Of a DNA stretch of 64,000 nt, positions 55,988 through 64,000 are shown piece by piece. The stretch is from Vibrio hepatarius (GTDB lineage: Bacteria; Pseudomonadota; Gammaproteobacteria; Enterobacterales; Vibrionaceae). The position numbers were made by a program, and so were the translations under genes. The notes beneath the pieces were generated by a model that saw only the letters and a program-made list of their open reading frames with translations, did not search any database and had not been told where the DNA came from. Position 1 is the first letter of the stretch, and each line of letters begins with the position of its first letter. The stretch is taken from the NCBI RefSeq assembly GCF_001274785.1, contig NZ_LHPI01000012.1, positions 62,001 through 126,000 of the forward strand. The letters are read 5' to 3'.

Positions 55988-58900
55988 TTAGCCGATATTC
56001 TTACGTGCGTTTTGGAACATACGCATCCAAGCACCGTTTTCACCCCAACCTTCTGGAGCCCAAGAGTTTGCAACCGTGCGGAATACACGCTCAGGGTGAG
56101 GCATCATAATGGTTACACGGCCGTCAGCTGTAGTCAGACCGGTAATCGCATTTGGCGAACCATTCGGGTTGTTCGGGTATTGTTGCGTTGGGTTGCCGTT
56201 ATTATCAACGTAACGTAGCGCTACAGTACCTGACGCTTCAATTGCGTTTAGGTGCTCACCGTCACGTACTTCGACGCGACCTTCACCGTGAGATACCGCG
56301 ATTGGCATACGAGAGCCAGCCATGCCATCGAAGAACACAGAATCAGACTTCTGTACTTCAACTAAGCTAAAGCGCGCTTCAAAACGCTCAGATTCGTTGC
56401 GAACAAAACGTGGCCACAAGTCTGCACCTGGAATCAGTTCTTTCAGGTTAGAAAGCATCTGACAGCCGTTACACACACCTAGAGAGAAGGTTTCTTCACG
56501 GTTGAAAAACGCTTGGAACTGCTCACGCGCTTGTGCGTTAAACAGGATAGACTTCGCCCAACCTTCACCCGCGCCTAATACGTCACCGTAAGAGAAACCA
56601 CCACAAGCGACCAGACCTTGGTATTCATCCAGTGCCGCTTGGCCTGTCAGAATATCGCTCATGTGGATGTCAGTTGCTTCAAAACCAGCACGGTCAAACG
56701 CTGCTGCCATTTCAACGTGAGAGTTTACGCCTTGCTCACGAAGAATCGCCATCTTAGGTTTCGCGCCTTTCGCAATGTAAGGGGCTGCGATATCTTCATT
56801 CACATCAAAGCTTAGTGAAACATTCAGGCCTGGGTCTGAGTTGTCTTTCTTCGCTTCAAATTCTTGGTCTGCACATGCTGGGTTATCACGTAGCGCCTGC
56901 ATTTTATGCGTGGTTTCTGCCCAGATAACTCGTAGTTCGGTACGTGAACGCTTAAGCACAACATCATCACCAGACGTGATAACAAAGTCGTCTGATGCTT
57001 CAACGCTGCCAATCACATGTGAACATGCTTCTAAGCCGTTTGCCGCTAGCGTAGACAGAACTGAATCCAGGTCGTCGTTCTTAACCTGAACAACCGCACC
57101 TAGTTCTTCGTTAAATAGAACCGCCAGCGCATCGTCACCAAGCTCTGCGATGTTCGCTTTCACACCACAGTGGCCCGCGAATGCCATCTCAGCCAGCGTT
57201 ACAAATAGACCGCCGTCACCTTTATCGTGGTAAGCAAGCAGCTTGTCGTCACGAACCAGTGTTTGCATTGCATCAAAGAAGCCTTTTAGCTGCTCAGCGT
57301 TGTCTACGTCTGCCGGCTTGTCACCCAGCTGCTTGTAAACCTGTGCCAGTGCTGTTGCACCCAAACGGTTTTTGCCGTTACCCAAGTCAACAAGAACAAG
57401 TGAAGAATTACCTTTGTCAGTGCGTAGCTGAGGCGTTACTGTCTTACGCACGTCTTCAACACGGCCAAACGCAGTGATTACCAGCGACAGTGGAGAAGTT
57501 ACTTCTTTGCTTTCACCATTCTCTTCCCACTTGGTCTTCATCGACATTGAGTCTTTACCAACAGGGATAGTCAAACCTAGCGCTGGACACAGCTCTTCAC
57601 CAACCGCTTTCACTGCTTCGTAAAGACCTGCGTCTTCACCAGGGTGGCCTGCTGGAGACATCCAGTTCGCAGACAGCTTAATGCGTTTAATATCGCCGAT
57701 GTCAGTCGCTGCGATGTTAGTCAGAGACTCACCAACCGCCAGACGAGCAGATGCGCCGAAGTCTAGTAGAGCAACCGGAGTACGCTCACCCATCGACATC
57801 GCTTCACCGTGGTAGGTATCGTAACTTGCCGCTGTAACCGCACAGTTCGCGACAGGCACCTGCCAAGGACCAACCATCTGATCACGAGCAACCAAACCAG
57901 TAACAGAGCGGTCGCCGATAGTAATCAGGAAGGTTTTCTCAGCAACCGTTGGTAGACGAAGTACGCGATCAACCGCTTCGTTGATTTCGATGCCATCGCG
58001 CGCAATCGCCGGGCTATCTACTTTCAATGTCGTCGCTTCACGGTGCATCTTCGGTGTTTTACCAAGCAAGATATCCATTGGCATATCAATTGGCGTGTTA
58101 TCGAAGTGAGAGTCTTCTAGAGTTAGATGACGCTCTTCTGTTGCCACACCAACCACAGCGTATGGTGCACGCTCGCGCTTACAGATCGCATCGAACGCTT
58201 CCATGTTTTCTGGCGCTACCGCAAGAACATAACGCTCCTGAGATTCGTTACACCAGATTTCCAGAGGGCTCATGCTCAATTCATCATTTGGTACATCACG
58301 TAGCTGGAACTTACCGCCACGCTCACCGTCGTCACAAAGCTCAGGAAGTGCGTTAGAGATACCGCCCGCACCCACATCGTGGATAAATGCGATTGGGTTC
58401 TCTTCACCTAGCTGCCAACAACGGTCGATCACTTCCTGACAACGACGCTCCATCTCTGGGTTTTCACGTTGTACTGAAGCAAAGTCCAGATCTTCTGCTG
58501 ACTGACCAGACGCCATTGAAGACGCCGCACCGCCACCAAGACCGATGTTCATTGCCGGACCACCAAGAACGATTAGGCTCGCGCCTACTGGGATCTCTTT
58601 CTTCTGTACGTGCTCGTCACGGATGTTACCCATACCACCAGCAATCATGATTGGCTTGTGGTAACCACGCACTTCTTCACCTGCGTGAGAAGTCACTTTC
58701 TCTTCGTAGGTACGGAAGTAGCCTAGTAGGTTTGGACGACCAAATTCGTTGTTGAATGCCGCGCCGCCTAGAGGACCTTCAAGCATGATGTCTAGTGCGT
58801 TTACGATACGACCCGGCTTACCGAAGTCCGTTTCCCACGGCTGTTCAAAACCTGGAATACGCAAGTTAGAAGTTGTGAAGCCAACCAGACCCGCTTTTGG

Positions 58901-59881
58901 CTTACCACCGATACCGGTCGCGCCTTCATCACGGATTTCACCACCTGAACCCGTTGATGCGCCCGGCCATGGAGAGATTGCCGTTGGGTGGTTGTGCGTC
59001 TCTACCTTCATCAAGATGTGTGCATCTTCATGGTGGTAAGTGTATTGACGAGATTTCGGATCTGGGAAGAAACGACCGACTTTAGAACCAGTCATTACCG
59101 CTGCGTTATCTTTGTAAGCAGACAGAACGTGGTCTGGCGTCGTTTCGAATGTGTTTTTGATCATCTTAAACAGCGACTTCTCTTGGTCTACGCCATCGAT
59201 AGTCCAGTCTGCATTAAAGATCTTATGACGACAGTGCTCTGAGTTCGCCTGAGCAAACATCATCAGCTCGATGTCGTTAGGGTTACGACCTAGCTTAGTA
59301 AAGTTCTCTACTAAATAATCAATTTCATCTTCTGCTAGCGCCAAACCTAGGGAAACGTTTGCTTCTTCCAGTGCAACACGACCGCCTGCTAAGATATCAA
59401 CATGCGCGACAGGCTTAGGCTCTGCGACAGTAAATAGTGCTGACGCGGCTTCAAGTTCTGTGAACACGCTTTCCATCATACGATCGTGGATTAGCGCTTT
59501 CACTGCATCAACTTGAGCTGGAGATAGTTCTGACGTAGCTTCAACATAGTAAGCTGTACCGCGCTCAAGACGCTTAACTTTGCTTAGACCACAGTTTTTC
59601 GCAATATCGGTAGATTTAGAAGACCAAGGTGAGATAGTACCCGGACGAGGGGTCACTAGAAGCAAAAGACCTTGAGGCTCGTGCTCTTCGATCGTTGGGC
59701 CGTAAGTAAGCAGTTTTTCTAACTTTTCTAACTCAGGCGCATCCAGATCAGCGGTAAGATCAGCAAAGTGCATAAACTCTGCGTAAATACCTGTAACAGG
59801 TAAGTCTTGTTCACGACAAAGTTCCAGTAGTTTATTAACACGAAACTCAGATAGAGCTGGGGAGCCACGCAAAATTCTCAT
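55988..59881 (-). CDS. purL: Phosphoribosylformylglycinamidine synthase
   Basis: Converts FGAR, glutamine and ATP to FGAM (purine step four). The 1297-aa large-type enzyme has an N-terminal domain, two AIR-synthetase-like halves ([20 protein letters not shown]) and a C-terminal glutaminase with nucleophile cysteine in GVCNGCQML and MPHPERVF. The frame opens seven codons upstream; [14 protein letters not shown] is the family start. Probably PurR-controlled. Confidence 0.98.
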   Translation of the reverse strand: MRILRGSPALSEFRVNKLLELCREQDLPVTGIYAEFMHFADLTADLDAPELEKLEKLLTYGPTIEEHEPQGLLLLVTPRPGTISPWSSKSTDIAKNCGLSKVKRLERGTAYYVEATSELSPAQVDAVKALIHDRMMESVFTELEAASALFTVAEPKPVAHVDILAGGRVALEEANVSLGLALAEDEIDYLVENFTKLGRNPNDIELMMFAQANSEHCRHKIFNADWTIDGVDQEKSLFKMIKNTFETTPDHVLSAYKDNAAVMTGSKVGRFFPDPKSRQYTYHHEDAHILMKVETHNHPTAISPWPGASTGSGGEIRDEGATGIGGKPKAGLVGFTTSNLRIPGFEQPWETDFGKPGRIVNALDIMLEGPLGGAAFNNEFGRPNLLGYFRTYEEKVTSHAGEEVRGYHKPIMIAGGMGNIRDEHVQKKEIPVGASLIVLGGPAMNIGLGGGAASSMASGQSAEDLDFASVQRENPEMERRCQEVIDRCWQLGEENPIAFIHDVGAGGISNALPELCDDGERGGKFQLRDVPNDELSMSPLEIWCNESQERYVLAVAPENMEAFDAICKRERAPYAVVGVATEERHLTLEDSHFDNTPIDMPMDILLGKTPKMHREATTLKVDSPAIARDGIEINEAVDRVLRLPTVAEKTFLITIGDRSVTGLVARDQMVGPWQVPVANCAVTAASYDTYHGEAMSMGERTPVALLDFGASARLAVGESLTNIAATDIGDIKRIKLSANWMSPAGHPGEDAGLYEAVKAVGEELCPALGLTIPVGKDSMSMKTKWEENGESKEVTSPLSLVITAFGRVEDVRKTVTPQLRTDKGNSSLVLVDLGNGKNRLGATALAQVYKQLGDKPADVDNAEQLKGFFDAMQTLVRDDKLLAYHDKGDGGLFVTLAEMAFAGHCGVKANIAELGDDALAVLFNEELGAVVQVKNDDLDSVLSTLAANGLEACSHVIGSVEASDDFVITSGDDVVLKRSRTELRVIWAETTHKMQALRDNPACADQEFEAKKDNSDPGLNVSLSFDVNEDIAAPYIAKGAKPKMAILREQGVNSHVEMAAAFDRAGFEATDIHMSDILTGQAALDEYQGLVACGGFSYGDVLGAGEGWAKSILFNAQAREQFQAFFNREETFSLGVCNGCQMLSNLKELIPGADLWPRFVRNESERFEARFSLVEVQKSDSVFFDGMAGSRMPIAVSHGEGRVEVRDGEHLNAIEASGTVALRYVDNNGNPTQQYPNNPNGSPNAITGLTTADGRVTIMMPHPERVFRTVANSWAPEGWGENGAWMRMFQNARKNIG

Positions 59882-59989
59882 GTGCTTAGGTCTCTTATGC
59901 AATTGATTAAGGTGATATTGGAATAAATTCAGCCACTTAGATTAAATCTAGTCGAACTTATACCGATTCCACCTCTCCTTTGCGAGCGC

Positions 59990-60018
59990 ATTATATAGCA
60001 ATTGTTTTTGTGATGTAA
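59990..60018 (-). promoter_or_regulatory. Putative promoter of purL
   Basis: On the minus strand TTACAT (60013-60018) and a perfect TATAAT (59990-59995) are 17 bp apart, giving a start near 59983 and a leader of about 100 nt. Confidence 0.55.
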
Positions 60019-60025
60019 CACCAAA

Positions 60026-60041
60026 AGCAACCGTTTGCGTC
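60026..60041 (-). promoter_or_regulatory. PurR box upstream of purL
   Basis: The minus strand reads GACGCAAACGGTTGCT, matching the PurR consensus. It lies just upstream of the -35 box of the purL promoter. Confidence 0.8.
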
Positions 60042-60164
60042 ACTTTTTTTGTCAATTTTGAGCTCGACCAAAAGGAAGAACTGTCTCCGATTACGAATTC
60101 CCTGTCTTGCCATGTCTTCTCACTTTGATATAAATGCTCTACTGGATTATGAGATTGTCATTGA

Positions 60165-61694
60165 ATGAAAAAGCATTACTTAAATTACTTTCGCTATTTA
60201 GGCTCAATACTGTTGGCGGCGATCACGCTGACAGGGTGCCAAATCGAGTCAGAACCTAAGAGCGAACTCGAACAAATTCGCGAACGCGGTGTACTGCGTG
60301 TCGGGACGCTCAACAATCAGCTTTCCTATTACATTGGCCCAGATGGTCAAGCGGGTTTGGATTACGAACTTGCGCGTGAGTTCGCCGATGAACTTGGCGT
60401 CAAATTAGAAATGAAACCTGCGTACCGCATTTCGAGTCTTTACCCGGCGCTACGTAACGGTGAAATCGACATTATTGCGGCGGGTTTAACCCAATCGCCA
60501 GAGCGCTTGAAAAACTTCAGACCAGGTCCTGCTTACTACTACGTCAGCCAACAACTGGTGTATAAAAAAGGCCAGTGGCGCCCACGTAACCTTAAACAGC
60601 TTTTAGAAAAACAAGATGAGCTGATTGAGCAAAACGATGGCAAAGCCATTATTCAGATCATCGGAGATTCCCACTTTAATCAGACCCTTGCCGATATCAA
60701 ACAGCAAAACCCTGACTTTTCTTACCAAGTCGATAACAACTCTGACGTCAACGATCTGCTAAAGAAAGTCGCAACTGGCGAACTGGCGTTTACCGTGGCT
60801 GACTCGGTTGAAGTGCATTTGTCTCAGCGTATTTATCCTGATATTGCTTTGGCGTTCGAGTTAACCGAAGACCAACCCATCTCTTGGTTCTTGCGCCGCT
60901 CACAAGATGAAAGTCTTTACGCTATGCTGATCGAGTTCTTTGGTCAGACTAAACAGTCGGGGCAATTAGCCTCGCTAGAAGAGAAGTACATTGGTCATAT
61001 CGACTCATTTGATTACGTTGATACCCGCGCCTTTATCCGTGCGCTGGATTCTAAACTGCCTAAGTGGTCACCACTATTTAAGAAATACTCTGATGAGTTT
61101 GATTGGCGCTTAGTGGCGGCGTTGGCGTACCAAGAATCACATTGGAACCCGAGAGCCAAATCACCAACAGGCGTACGCGGTATGATGATGTTGACGCTGC
61201 CAACCGCAAAAAGCGTCGGCGTGACCGATCGTTTAAATCCGGAGCAGTCGGTCAAAGGCGGCGTCGAATACCTACGACGTATGGTTGAACGAGTGCCTGA
61301 CTCTGTTGAAACCCACGAGAAGATTTGGTTTGCGCTGGCCTCGTACAACGTCGGCTATGGACACGTGATGGATGCTCGCCGCCTAACGAAAAAACAAGGT
61401 GGTAATCCAGATGCATGGTCTGATGTAAAAGAAAGATTGCCGTTGCTGCGCCAACAGAAATACTTTAGCCAGACGCGTTATGGCTATGCTCGCGGTGACG
61501 AAGCGAAAAACTATGTTGAAAACATCCGACGTTATTACCAGAGCATCATCGGACACGTGGAACAGCAAACTGTCGAGAATAATGACCTCGACAACAGCGA
61601 TTTCACCGTAATTCAGGTGCCTGACTCTGCCCTTTCGGATGCAGAAGCTGCCTTTGAAGATGAGACAGAATCAGAGTCTGACCAAGAAGAGTAG
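60165..61694 (+). CDS. mltF: Membrane-bound lytic murein transglycosylase F
   Basis: A 509-aa peptidoglycan-cleaving lipoprotein. Lipobox LTGC with acylated C25; a periplasmic-binding-protein-like domain (about 36-270, RGVLRVGTLNNQLSYY); then the SLT domain with catalytic E324 in AYQESHWNPR and the SPTGVRGMMMLTLPTA motif. An acidic tail ends the protein. Located between purL and tadA as in E. coli; divergent from purL. Confidence 0.95.
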   Translation: MKKHYLNYFRYLGSILLAAITLTGCQIESEPKSELEQIRERGVLRVGTLNNQLSYYIGPDGQAGLDYELAREFADELGVKLEMKPAYRISSLYPALRNGEIDIIAAGLTQSPERLKNFRPGPAYYYVSQQLVYKKGQWRPRNLKQLLEKQDELIEQNDGKAIIQIIGDSHFNQTLADIKQQNPDFSYQVDNNSDVNDLLKKVATGELAFTVADSVEVHLSQRIYPDIALAFELTEDQPISWFLRRSQDESLYAMLIEFFGQTKQSGQLASLEEKYIGHIDSFDYVDTRAFIRALDSKLPKWSPLFKKYSDEFDWRLVAALAYQESHWNPRAKSPTGVRGMMMLTLPTAKSVGVTDRLNPEQSVKGGVEYLRRMVERVPDSVETHEKIWFALASYNVGYGHVMDARRLTKKQGGNPDAWSDVKERLPLLRQQKYFSQTRYGYARGDEAKNYVENIRRYYQSIIGHVEQQTVENNDLDNSDFTVIQVPDSALSDAEAAFEDETESESDQEE

Positions 61695-61720
61695 CCTTCG
61701 TAAACTCGAGGAATTAAAAC

Positions 61721-61768
61721 CAAGTACGTGCCTTTTATTCATCACAAAGAATTTTAGACACGTACTTG
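61721..61768. repeat. Inverted repeat downstream of mltF
   Basis: Perfect 10-base arms CAAGTACGTG (61721-61730) and CACGTACTTG (61759-61768) are separated by 28 bases. No T-run follows, so it is not a standard terminator. It could be a regulator site for the small gene downstream. Confidence 0.55.
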
Positions 61769-61932
61769 AGTTCCCCATTGCCCACCCGCATATAGTGCTA
61801 GTATCTAAACGTAGGTTTGCATTTATAAAACAGTAACAATTGGATGCTATAAAACGACAAATCGCGAACACTTTACGACGTTCACGATTGTCAAATATAG
61901 TCGATACGTAGTTTCCTAGAGGAGGTTGTTTT

Positions 61933-62067
61933 ATGCGTCGACATAAAATGCCATCAAGACGAGTAAATAAAACTGTTGCTTCAAACCGCCGCAAGCGAAG
62001 ACTGAGCAACAACAAGAAAAAAGTCATTGCGCGTCACCGCGCGTTCATGCAGTTAATCTCAGAGTAA
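61933..62067 (+). CDS. Unrecognised 44-aa highly basic protein
   Basis: I do not recognise this ORF. MRRHKMPSRRVNKTVASNRR begins a 44-residue protein with 16 Lys/Arg and no acidic residue until the last position. A very strong ribosome binding site (AGAGGAGG, ending seven bases before ATG) precedes it and an 11-bp hairpin follows the stop. Its charge suggests binding to RNA, DNA or the ribosome; that is inference. A 118-codon antisense frame (61671-62027) covers most of the region, but it has no ribosome binding site and no family likeness. Confidence 0.65.
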   Translation: MRRHKMPSRRVNKTVASNRRKRRLSNNKKKVIARHRAFMQLISE

Positions 62068-62074
62068 TCCCAGC

Positions 62075-62105
62075 AAGCAAACATCTAGTATTCGGATGTT
62101 TGCTT
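62075..62105. terminator. Hairpin between the 44-aa ORF and tadA
   Basis: Perfect 11-bp arms AAGCAAACATC (62075-62085) and GATGTTTGCTT (62095-62105) around a 9-nt loop. There is no long T-run, so a termination role between the two convergent genes is likely but not sure. Confidence 0.55.
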
Positions 62106-62111
62106 CAAATC

Positions 62112-62633
62112 TTACGACTCGTTCCCTTGCTCCAACTGCTGTGCCTTTCTTTCCGCTTTCTTTTCTTTTCGACGACGCTTAAAGAAGCTTTGTAACTGTT
62201 CTCGGCATTCCTGCTCTAATAGACCACGCTCCACGTCGGCGTAGTGATAAGCCGCTTGGTGCTCAAACAGGTTCAGCACTGTCCCTGCAGCCCCGGCTTT
62301 TAAATCAGGCGCGCCAAACACAATTCGTTTCACACGACTATGTAGTAAAGCACCTGCACACATCGGACACGGCTCCAACGTCACGTACAAAGTGGTATCC
62401 AACAAGCGGTAGTTTTGTAGTACTTCCCCGGCTTTACGTAGAGTTTGAATCTCAGCGTGCGCAGTCGCGTCATGAGCACCAATAGATCGGTTCCACCCTT
62501 CTGCTATCACTTCACCATCTTTGACTAACAACGCCCCTACAGGGACTTCTCCTTCTGATTCTGCGATGCGAGCAAGCTCTATCGCTCGGCGCATAAACTG
62601 TTCATCTTCTGGAGTAAATGACGATTGTGACAA
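62112..62633 (-). CDS. tadA: tRNA-specific adenosine deaminase TadA
   Basis: Deaminates adenosine 34 of tRNA-Arg(ACG) to inosine; essential in E. coli. The 173-aa protein has the zinc motif H59-A-E61 in TAHAEIQ and C89/C92 in PCPMCAGAL. The listed start is a TTG (62631-62633) with AGGA upstream; an ATG at codon 14 would remove part of the first helix and is less likely. The basic C-terminus (FFKRRRKEKKAERKAQQ) is typical. Confidence 0.94.
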   Translation of the reverse strand: MSQSSFTPEDEQFMRRAIELARIAESEGEVPVGALLVKDGEVIAEGWNRSIGAHDATAHAEIQTLRKAGEVLQNYRLLDTTLYVTLEPCPMCAGALLHSRVKRIVFGAPDLKAGAAGTVLNLFEHQAAYHYADVERGLLEQECREQLQSFFKRRRKEKKAERKAQQLEQGNES

Positions 62634-62703
62634 GGGAGTATCCTATTACGTTCGGAGTAGTTCATTGCCGCTAAGAATAGCCGAAAATGGATCGGAGAAA
62701 AAC

Positions 62704-62730
62704 AAAAAGGCCCGCGATAATGCGAGCCTT
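62704..62730 (-). terminator. Terminator of the AbgT-family gene
   Basis: AAGGCTCGC/GCGGGCCTT (one mismatch) hairpin with a T-run on the minus strand. Confidence 0.8.
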
Positions 62731-62750
62731 GAGCTTTAAGCGACGAACGG

Positions 62751-64000
62751 TTACATCGTGTAGGTGTAAGGTGCTTGGATGCCTAGCGGGATACCCAGCG
62801 CCCAGTAACCTAGTAGGAAGATAGACCAACCAATCAGCATCGCGATTGAGAATGGCATCATCAGTGATGCGAGTGTACCGATACCGGTCGATTTCACATA
62901 GCGTTGACAGTAAACCACAACCAGCGGGAAGAACACCATCAATGGAGAGATGATGTTAGATACTGAATCGCCCACACGGTATGCCGCTTGAGACAGTTCT
63001 GGCGAGATGCCTACAGCCATTAGCATTGGCACTAGGATCGGACCAATCAATGCCCATTTCGCTGATGCAGAACCGATCAATAGGTTTACCGCTGCTGTTA
63101 GCAGAATCATACCAATGATCGTCGCTTCACCTGGCAGATTCATCGCTTTCAAACCTTGCGCACCGTACAGTGCCAACATGGTGCCGATGTTTGACTGAGC
63201 AAAAGCAGACAAGAACTGAGCACAGAAGAATGCCATTACGATGTAAGCACCCATCGTCGACATCGTATCCGCCATTGCCTTAACGATGTCGTTGCTGGTC
63301 TTAAATGTGCCAGACACTTTACCGTAAACGTAACCAGGGATAATAAACAAGATAAAGATCAGCGGCACAATCGACTTCATGATCGGTGCTGAGAACGCGG
63401 TAATTTCACCTTCTGGAGAACGCAGAGCTGACGTTTCTGGAATCAGTGCAGCGACTAATGCTGCAATGCCCGCCAGCATTGACCACCCCGCGTAGCGGAA
63501 GGCTTTTGACTCAAGCTCAGTGAAAGAGCCAAGATCCGGAGCTTTTTCTGCATCCTCATCAATTGGTGTATTCGCTAAACGTGGTTCGATGATTTTCTCT
63601 GTCACATACCAGCCGATAGCTACGATGATGATCGAAGACAGACCAGTAAAAAAGATGTTCGCTAATGGGTTTACAACGTATTCAGGGTCAAGAACCTGCG
63701 CTGCAGTTTGAGTAAAGCCAGCCAATAGAGGGTCAATGCCCGAAGGGATAAAGTTTGCTGAGAAACCACCCGATACACCGGCAAACGCCGCCGCAATACC
63801 CGCTAATGGGTGACGACCTGCTGCGTGGAAAATAATACCACCAAGAGGAATAACCAGAACGTAGCCTGCATCTGCCGCTGTGTGCGATACGATCGCGACA
63901 AGAATCAGCATTGGTGTAAGAAGTTTCGCTGGCGTGAAGTTCAGCATCTTCTTAAGACCAGTAGTGATGAAACCTGAAGAATCAGCGACCCCCACACCTA
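62751..64000 (-). CDS. AbgT-family transporter, C-terminal part
   Basis: About 416 codons of an AbgT-family membrane protein, open through the right edge; the first part is outside the window. Members include E. coli AbgT (p-aminobenzoyl-glutamate uptake) and MtrF (drug efflux). Visible are many helices, the SHTAADAGYVLVIPLGG segment and the late LIGSASAKWALIGPILVPM and RVGDSVSNIISPLMVFFPL hairpin and core motifs. The GTG at 63993-63995 is an internal valine, not a start. Substrate unknown. Confidence 0.88.
   Translation of the reverse strand, partial: GVGVADSSGFITTGLKKMLNFTPAKLLTPMLILVAIVSHTAADAGYVLVIPLGGIIFHAAGRHPLAGIAAAFAGVSGGFSANFIPSGIDPLLAGFTQTAAQVLDPEYVVNPLANIFFTGLSSIIIVAIGWYVTEKIIEPRLANTPIDEDAEKAPDLGSFTELESKAFRYAGWSMLAGIAALVAALIPETSALRSPEGEITAFSAPIMKSIVPLIFILFIIPGYVYGKVSGTFKTSNDIVKAMADTMSTMGAYIVMAFFCAQFLSAFAQSNIGTMLALYGAQGLKAMNLPGEATIIGMILLTAAVNLLIGSASAKWALIGPILVPMLMAVGISPELSQAAYRVGDSVSNIISPLMVFFPLVVVYCQRYVKSTGIGTLASLMMPFSIAMLIGWSIFLLGYWALGIPLGIQAPYTYTM

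Noticed and set aside
61671..62027. 118-codon antisense frame opposite the basic ORF
   Set aside because: No ribosome binding site, Cys/Phe-rich composition typical of a shadow frame, and no family likeness. The plus-strand 44-aa frame has a far better start.
63993..63995. GTG as start of the AbgT-family gene
   Set aside because: The frame continues to the edge and the family is about 100 residues longer at the N-terminus, so this is an internal valine.

Overview
This 64 kb window is a stretch of core chromosome from a Vibrio species or a close relative in the Vibrionaceae. The grounds are a Na+-type PomA/PomB polar flagellar motor, the family-restricted small proteins (DUF3549, DUF3301, DUF3622, DUF4250, DUF2788, DUF3149), GcvB- and CsrB-type sRNA genes, and a gene order that matches gammaproteobacterial neighbourhoods (gltA/sdhCDAB-sucABCD, upp/purMN, purL-mltF-tadA, nagE/nagAC). 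I see no transposase, integrase, phage gene, CRISPR array or toxin-antitoxin pair, and no broken core gene. The species cannot be fixed from the sequence alone. Only the two edge genes, a gcvA-type regulator on the left and an AbgT-family transporter on the right, are cut.

Left part (1-17.6 kb): gcvA (partial) diverges from the sRNA gene gcvB. Then come the cyoABCDE quinol oxidase operon, thiI, pomAB, and the divergent xseB-ispA-dxs isoprenoid operon, followed by a yrbL-type gene, yqcC-truC, a DUF3549-DUF3301 pair, a GNAT acetyltransferase, a CsrB-type sRNA with an upstream VarA/GacA-like palindrome, and a small coiled-coil protein gene.

TCA block (17.6-28.9 kb): sdhCDAB-sucABCD runs leftward from a shared control region and gltA runs rightward. 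The control region carries a clear ArcA-type direct repeat. Hairpins punctuate the sdhB/sucA and sucB/sucC junctions. Together these genes encode citrate synthase, 2-oxoglutarate dehydrogenase E1/E2, succinyl-CoA synthetase and succinate dehydrogenase.

Middle part (29-46.5 kb): ybgI, a DUF1853 gene, seqA-pgm, ybfF, a DUF2788 gene, fldA, a DUF4442 gene, fur and glnS. They are followed by the N-acetylglucosamine locus, where nagE diverges from nagA-nagC across two NagC-like palindromes flanking a CRP site. A KefB/C-type antiporter, asnB and rfaH follow.

Right part (46.8-64 kb): a POT peptide transporter, a TraB/GumN lipase-like protein, tRNA-Pro(UGG), a 46-aa DUF3149 membrane protein, smrA, rluF, upp, purM-purN, a yebE-type gene, yaeP-DUF4250, a DUF3622 gene, purL, mltF, an unrecognised 44-aa highly basic ORF, tadA and the partial AbgT transporter. 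PurR-type boxes precede both purM and purL. Nothing looks like a new multi-gene system. The most rewarding items are the unlabelled RNAs and regulatory sites, the 44-aa basic ORF at 61933-62067, and the coiled-coil gene that shares its promoter region with csrB.
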